A stretch of 64,000 nucleotides of DNA from Bacteroidota bacterium (GTDB lineage Bacteria > Bacteroidota > Bacteroidia > Bacteroidales > P3): assembly GCA_017860255.1 (NCBI GenBank), contig JAFNAR010000001.1:1-64000 (forward strand), in the 5' to 3' direction. The position numbers were made by a program, and so were the translations under genes. Below, piece by piece: positions 60,434 to 64,000 of the stretch (position 1 is its first letter; every line of letters starts with the position of its first letter). A model generated the notes under the pieces. The model was not told the origin of the DNA. It saw nothing but the letters and a program-made list of their open reading frames with translations, and made no database searches.

Positions 60434-62758
60434 ATGAAAAAAATAGTTCTACTTTGTTTATGCTTGTTAATAAGCATAGGTTCTTTTGCCCAAAAAGATA
60501 AATTAACTTTAGTTAAGGATGGGAAGAGTGATTATGTTATTGTTATTCCTAAGTATAAAAGAAATAAGTATGCTGCAAATGTTGAAAAGGTTCAATATGC
60601 TGCAGAGCTTTTACAAAATGATATTTTTAAGGTAACGGGCTGTAAGATTCCAATTGTTGATGATGATTCAAAACCACAAAAGAAAGAAATTCGTATTGGA
60701 TATACAAGAAGGGATAAATCATATTATGATAAAACGGGGTCTATATATGCATTAGGGAGATATAGATATTGGATTGAAAATGAAAAATTATTAATATGTG
60801 GTACTAATAATGATTTTGAAGATAATTTTGATATTTATGCTGTTGTTGATTTCTTAGAGAAGGAAGTAGGAATAAGAAAGTTTTCTCCTGATTGTGAAAT
60901 ATATCCTCAAAAGAAAACTCTTACAATTGAAATTGATAAATATTATCCTCCAATATATGGATCAATGAATACTTTCCGTCAAGTTCGTTCTGTTTTTACT
61001 CGTGAGAATAAGGATTTTCGTTATTGGTTAAAGCAACATTTGCAGGAGGATATGTTTGCTGAAGGTTTCTTTGTCCATACTTTTGAAAAGTTGGTGCCAA
61101 GGGCTAAGTATTTTGAAACTCATCCTGAATATTTTTCTCTTATTAATGGAAAGAGAATGCATGACCAGTTATGTTTAAGCAATGAGGATGTTTTTAAGAT
61201 TGTTGTTGAAAGGTTGAGGGAGGAAATGAAGAAACAACCAAATGCGAAGGTTTGGTCAGTCAGTCAGAATGATAATTTCTCCTATTGCTCTTGTCCAGAA
61301 TGTCAAAAGAAAAATGAAAGAGAAGAGTCGCCTTCAGGTGCATTAATTGAATTTGTAAACAGGGTTGCAAGAGAATTTCCTGATAAGACAATCTCTACCT
61401 TAGCTTATCAATATTCTCGAAAGGCTCCAAAATACATTAAACCAGAAGATAATGTTCAAATTATGCTTTGCACAATTGAAGAGGATAGGAAAAAAACAAT
61501 AGAAGAGTCAAGTATTGATGCTTTGAAAAAGAATCCAAATGCTCAAACCTTTGCAAAGGATATTCAGGATTGGGGGAAGATAACTAAGAATATATTCCTT
61601 TGGGATTATAATGTTGATTTTGCTTATTCTGTTTCCCCATTTCCTAACTTACATGTTTTTAAGCCAAACCTAAAGTTCTTTATGGATAATAATGCTTTTC
61701 AACATTTCCAACAAGCCAATTCAGAACAAGGACATGAGTTTGCAGAGCTTAAAACCTATTTGATAAGTAAACTGCTTTGGGATATTAATGCTGATCAAGA
61801 TTCAATTATTAATGAGTTTTTGCAAGGTTATTATGGAAAGGCTTCTACTTTTATTAGACAATATATTGATACACTTCAATACTTTGGACAAAACTCTAAA
61901 GTGTTCTTAGATATTTACTCTCCACCAACAAACTATTCAAAAACATTTCTATCAAAAGATAAGATAGATATTTATTCTTCAATATTTGATAAAGCAGAAG
62001 AAGCAGTTAAGGCAGATTATGTATATCTTTTAAGAGTTAGAACTGCTCGTTTGCCAATTTGGTATGCAATTATGGAAATTGGTAAGGCTGATATGTTTGG
62101 TGAAAGAGGTTGGTATTCAAAAAATGCTGAAGGGAAATATATTTTGCGAAAGGATATGAGTCAAATGCTTGAAGATTTTTATTCCACTTGTTTTAATGCT
62201 AAGGTAAGAAACCTAAATGAAAACAATCTATTACCAATAGAATACTATAAATCAACCAAACGATTTATTGAAATAAGTGTAGAAAACAATATTGCATTTG
62301 AAAAGAAAGTTATTTCTTTGCCTAATCCAAGCCCTTTATATAGTGAAGGTAATATGTCAACTATAACAAATGGGGTTAGAGGAGATTCGGAATATAAAAT
62401 ACATTGGTTGGGTTGGCATGGTGTTGATTTTAGTTTAGTTTTGGATTTGGAGCAAGTTGTTAGTAACAAAACAATAAAACTTTCTTCTTTATATTCTCCA
62501 AAGAGTTGGATATTACATCCAAACAGAGTTGAGTGTTTAGTTTCAAAAGATGGATTGGATTATGTTAGTGTTGGAAATGTTGAAATTGGGAATATTCAAA
62601 AATATGAAGATATAACTAAGGAGTATGTCTTTTCTACAAGAGATATTGATTACAGATACGTTAAGTTTGAGATAAAAGGAACTAAAACTCTCCCTTCATG
62701 GCATCCTTCAGAAGGAGGAACAAGTTGGGTATTCTTGGATGAAATTATAGTTGAGTAG
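60434..62758 (+). CDS. DUF4838-domain secreted protein, GH20-like, with C-terminal F5/8-type carbohydrate-binding region
   Basis: 774 residues with a signal peptide (VLLCLCLLISIGSFAQ). An N-terminal GH20-domain-2-like region is at about 25-170 (YAAELLQNDIFKVTGCKIPIVDDD, VVDFLEKEVGIRKFSPDCEIYPQ). The DUF4838 core follows (about 200-480: HPEYFSLINGKRMHDQLCLSN, VWSVSQNDNFSYCSCPECQKKNE, ISTLAYQYSRKAPK, MLCTIEEDR). A helical segment comes next. The C-terminal part (about 640-774) looks like an F5/8 type C (discoidin) module. It is probably a periplasmic or secreted glycan hydrolase; the catalytic residues are not established. Confidence 0.8.
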   Translation: MKKIVLLCLCLLISIGSFAQKDKLTLVKDGKSDYVIVIPKYKRNKYAANVEKVQYAAELLQNDIFKVTGCKIPIVDDDSKPQKKEIRIGYTRRDKSYYDKTGSIYALGRYRYWIENEKLLICGTNNDFEDNFDIYAVVDFLEKEVGIRKFSPDCEIYPQKKTLTIEIDKYYPPIYGSMNTFRQVRSVFTRENKDFRYWLKQHLQEDMFAEGFFVHTFEKLVPRAKYFETHPEYFSLINGKRMHDQLCLSNEDVFKIVVERLREEMKKQPNAKVWSVSQNDNFSYCSCPECQKKNEREESPSGALIEFVNRVAREFPDKTISTLAYQYSRKAPKYIKPEDNVQIMLCTIEEDRKKTIEESSIDALKKNPNAQTFAKDIQDWGKITKNIFLWDYNVDFAYSVSPFPNLHVFKPNLKFFMDNNAFQHFQQANSEQGHEFAELKTYLISKLLWDINADQDSIINEFLQGYYGKASTFIRQYIDTLQYFGQNSKVFLDIYSPPTNYSKTFLSKDKIDIYSSIFDKAEEAVKADYVYLLRVRTARLPIWYAIMEIGKADMFGERGWYSKNAEGKYILRKDMSQMLEDFYSTCFNAKVRNLNENNLLPIEYYKSTKRFIEISVENNIAFEKKVISLPNPSPLYSEGNMSTITNGVRGDSEYKIHWLGWHGVDFSLVLDLEQVVSNKTIKLSSLYSPKSWILHPNRVECLVSKDGLDYVSVGNVEIGNIQKYEDITKEYVFSTRDIDYRYVKFEIKGTKTLPSWHPSEGGTSWVFLDEIIVE

Positions 62759-62797
62759 AGTATAAGAAGACATAGAGTAAATTCTTTTTTCCAAATC

Positions 62798-62832
62798 TTG
62801 GTCAAGTATTCTCTATAAAAATCTTATATTTG
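62798..62832 (+). promoter_or_regulatory. Promoter of the DUF4199 genes
   Basis: TTG (62798-62800) and TATATTTGC (box 62825-62832), gap 24 nt. The box covers an in-frame TTG at 62830, which argues against a start there and for the ATG at 62857. Confidence 0.55.
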
Positions 62833-62856
62833 CAGATTAAAAATTATACAAGACGT

Positions 62857-63495
62857 ATGAAAAGCAAGAATATTTGGAAATATGGATTTAATTGGGGTTC
62901 TATAGTTGGGGGAATTTATTTCCTTTACAACCTTTTAGGATTTTTAATGAAAATTGAAAGTAGTATCTTTTGGTCCTTACTTGGCACTTTTATAATAGTG
63001 TTTGGTTTGGTTTGGGCAATGGCAAACTATAAGAAAAACATTGCAAAAGAAAACCTTTCTTTTGGTAAGTATTTTTCAATAGGTACTGTAATGTGTTTGG
63101 TTATTGCATTGTTTGTAACATTGTATATGACCATTTATACATTAAAACTTAACCCATTATTCTATGATAATTTATTAATACAATATCAAGATATGCTTGA
63201 TGAAATGGGATTAAAGATTAATGTTCTTGATAATAGTGAGTTTCAAAGATTATTTCAAATTTCATTCTTACCTTCAAGTTATATTTCAACTTTCATAGGT
63301 AATTTGTTCTATGTGCTTCTCCTTTCATTCCTTCTTTCAAGACCAACCTTTGGAGCACCTAATCAAACTCCAAGTAATCAAAACTATAATGATTATGTTC
63401 CATATAAGGATGTAAAAGAAGATACTTCAGAAGATGATGAAAAAGAAGAAGAGTCATCAGAAAAACAAGAAAATAAAGACAGTTTAGAAAAATAA
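62857..63495 (+). CDS. DUF4199 family membrane protein
   Basis: 212 residues from the ATG at 62857. Four hydrophobic segments (about residues 15-35, 45-60, 80-105, 145-165: IVGGIYFLYNLLGFL, LGTFIIVFGLVWAMA, GTVMCLVIALFVTLYMTIY, FIGNLFYVLLLSFLL) with the family SFGKYFSIG turn. The C-terminal tail is cytosolic-looking and strongly acidic (EDTSEDDEKEEESSEK). Function unknown. Its stop overlaps the next start by 1 bp. Confidence 0.85.
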   Translation: MKSKNIWKYGFNWGSIVGGIYFLYNLLGFLMKIESSIFWSLLGTFIIVFGLVWAMANYKKNIAKENLSFGKYFSIGTVMCLVIALFVTLYMTIYTLKLNPLFYDNLLIQYQDMLDEMGLKINVLDNSEFQRLFQISFLPSSYISTFIGNLFYVLLLSFLLSRPTFGAPNQTPSNQNYNDYVPYKDVKEDTSEDDEKEEESSEKQENKDSLEK

Positions 63496-64000
63496 TGGAC
63501 ACACAAACGCAAACTAAAACAAAATTCTCAGGAAACTACTTCTCAGGAATTATTAAATACGGATTATTGATTGGCTTGGGTTTATCCCTTTTTGTTTTAA
63601 TTCGTTTTGTCTTTAATAAACCTATATCAAGTATAATGAGCTATTTGGAAATTATATGCTTATTGTTTTTAATCTATTTTGGAGTATGGCTTTATAGAAA
63701 AGGATTAAAAGAAAAGAAAATATCATATAAGGAGAGTTATTTTGTTGCTTTTGGTTCTGGAATTATTGGCTCAATTATTTATGGAATGTTTGTTTTTGTT
63801 TATGCTAATTATATTGATTCTGCATTCCAAGATCGTTGTTTTGCAATCCAAAGAGCTGTTTCAACAAATGCTAATTTAACAAATCAGCAGATTGAATATA
63901 TGGTTAAACCTTCCTCAATTGCTGCTTCTTCAATACTAATAGTATCTTTAATAAGTATATTATCAGGATTTATTATTGCATTTTTGTTTATTAACAAGAA
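63495..64000 (+). CDS. DUF4199 family membrane protein, second copy (truncated by the window end)
   Basis: Open from the ATG at 63495 to the window edge with no stop (168 codons visible). Same architecture as its neighbour: IIKYGLLIGLGLSLFVLIRF, YLEIICLLFLIYFGVWLYRKG, KEKKISYKESYFVAFGSGIIGSIIYGMFVFVY, and a last segment IAASSILIVSLISILSGFIIAFLF. It is translationally coupled to the upstream paralogue (TAATG overlap), a tandem duplicate pair. Only the C-terminus is missing. Confidence 0.85.
   Translation, partial: MDTQTQTKTKFSGNYFSGIIKYGLLIGLGLSLFVLIRFVFNKPISSIMSYLEIICLLFLIYFGVWLYRKGLKEKKISYKESYFVAFGSGIIGSIIYGMFVFVYANYIDSAFQDRCFAIQRAVSTNANLTNQQIEYMVKPSSIAASSILIVSLISILSGFIIAFLFINK

Noticed and set aside
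1-64000. tRNA, rRNA, origin or phage integration site
   Set aside because: I looked for clover-leaf arms, rRNA blocks and integrase or phage genes and saw none; a covariance search would be needed to be sure about tRNAs.

Overview
The window is AT-rich chromosomal DNA from a member of the Bacteroidota, probably a Bacteroidales-like or Flavobacteriia-like organism. Evidence is the recurrent promoter signature TTG/TTTG-N19-TAnnTTTG before many genes, several Bacteroidota-restricted families (TIGR02757, PCMD, DUF4838, DUF4199, HU-HIG DNA-binding proteins), the fused DAHP synthase/chorismate mutase, and lipoproteins with a Bacteroidota-type Cys lipobox. I see no rRNA, tRNA, transposase, integrase or CRISPR array.

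Layout. (1) 0.3-12.7 kb is housekeeping: a TIGR02757 protein, a NagZ/beta-lactamase-fold lipoprotein, a hydroxyacid dehydrogenase, DAHP synthase/chorismate mutase, an ECF sigma factor divergent from a TPR lipoprotein, and pyrBI behind a leader-peptide attenuator. (2) 13.2-42.2 kb is a surface-polysaccharide locus. It holds rmlA, rmlB, a nucleotide-sugar dehydrogenase, a set of genes that together predict a dTDP-2,6-dideoxyhexose (2,3-dehydratase, Gfo/Idh/MocA ketoreductase, SDR ketoreductase), a pseudaminic acid pathway (pseB, C, F, H, I, two GNATs, no pseG), flippase, polymerase, two HU-like proteins, glycosyltransferases, a pyruvyltransferase-like protein, wecB and a WecG/TagA transferase. 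The 35.2-40.4 kb part carries clear gene wreckage. (3) 42.3-50.1 kb is a defence-type insert: SIR2-HerA (a known anti-phage pair), an AAA/DUF4143 ATPase and an AbiE toxin-antitoxin pair, separated by long repeat-rich non-coding DNA. (4) 50.3-54.5 kb returns to glycan work: GDP-fucose synthesis (gmd, fcl) split by a GxxExxY gene, and a polysaccharide deacetylase. (5) 54.7-64 kb holds envelope and secreted proteins (OmpA, beta-barrel, PCMD lipoprotein, DUF6794-like, DUF4838, DUF4199).

The most unusual content is non-coding. Three families of dispersed intergenic elements occupy the gaps of regions 2-4. Family A is built on the palindrome CCCCTAAAGGGG. Family B is about 155 bp, folds into a long hairpin, and its outer stem changes sequence between copies while keeping its pairing. 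Family C starts with GTCCACGAATT and ends in an inverted copy. Two small genes of restriction-endonuclease fold are each bracketed by a different family: DUF559 by near-identical A copies, GxxExxY by C copies. Separately, several promoter-distal regions carry short repeats at exact multiples of the helical turn (22 bp x3, 22 bp x5 alternating, 33 bp x3, 33 bp x2, 10 bp x6).

How the genes work together: RmlA/RmlB make dTDP-4-keto-6-deoxyglucose, which the 19.9-23.2 kb genes would convert to a 2,6-dideoxyhexose. The pse genes make CMP-pseudaminic acid, WecB with the dehydrogenase can make a ManNAc(A)-type donor, and Gmd/Fcl make GDP-fucose. Wzx and Wzy then export and polymerise the repeat unit. 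No initiating sugar-phosphate transferase, Wzz or Wza/Wzc is present, so these must lie elsewhere. Motif positions in the entries are estimates by hand counting.
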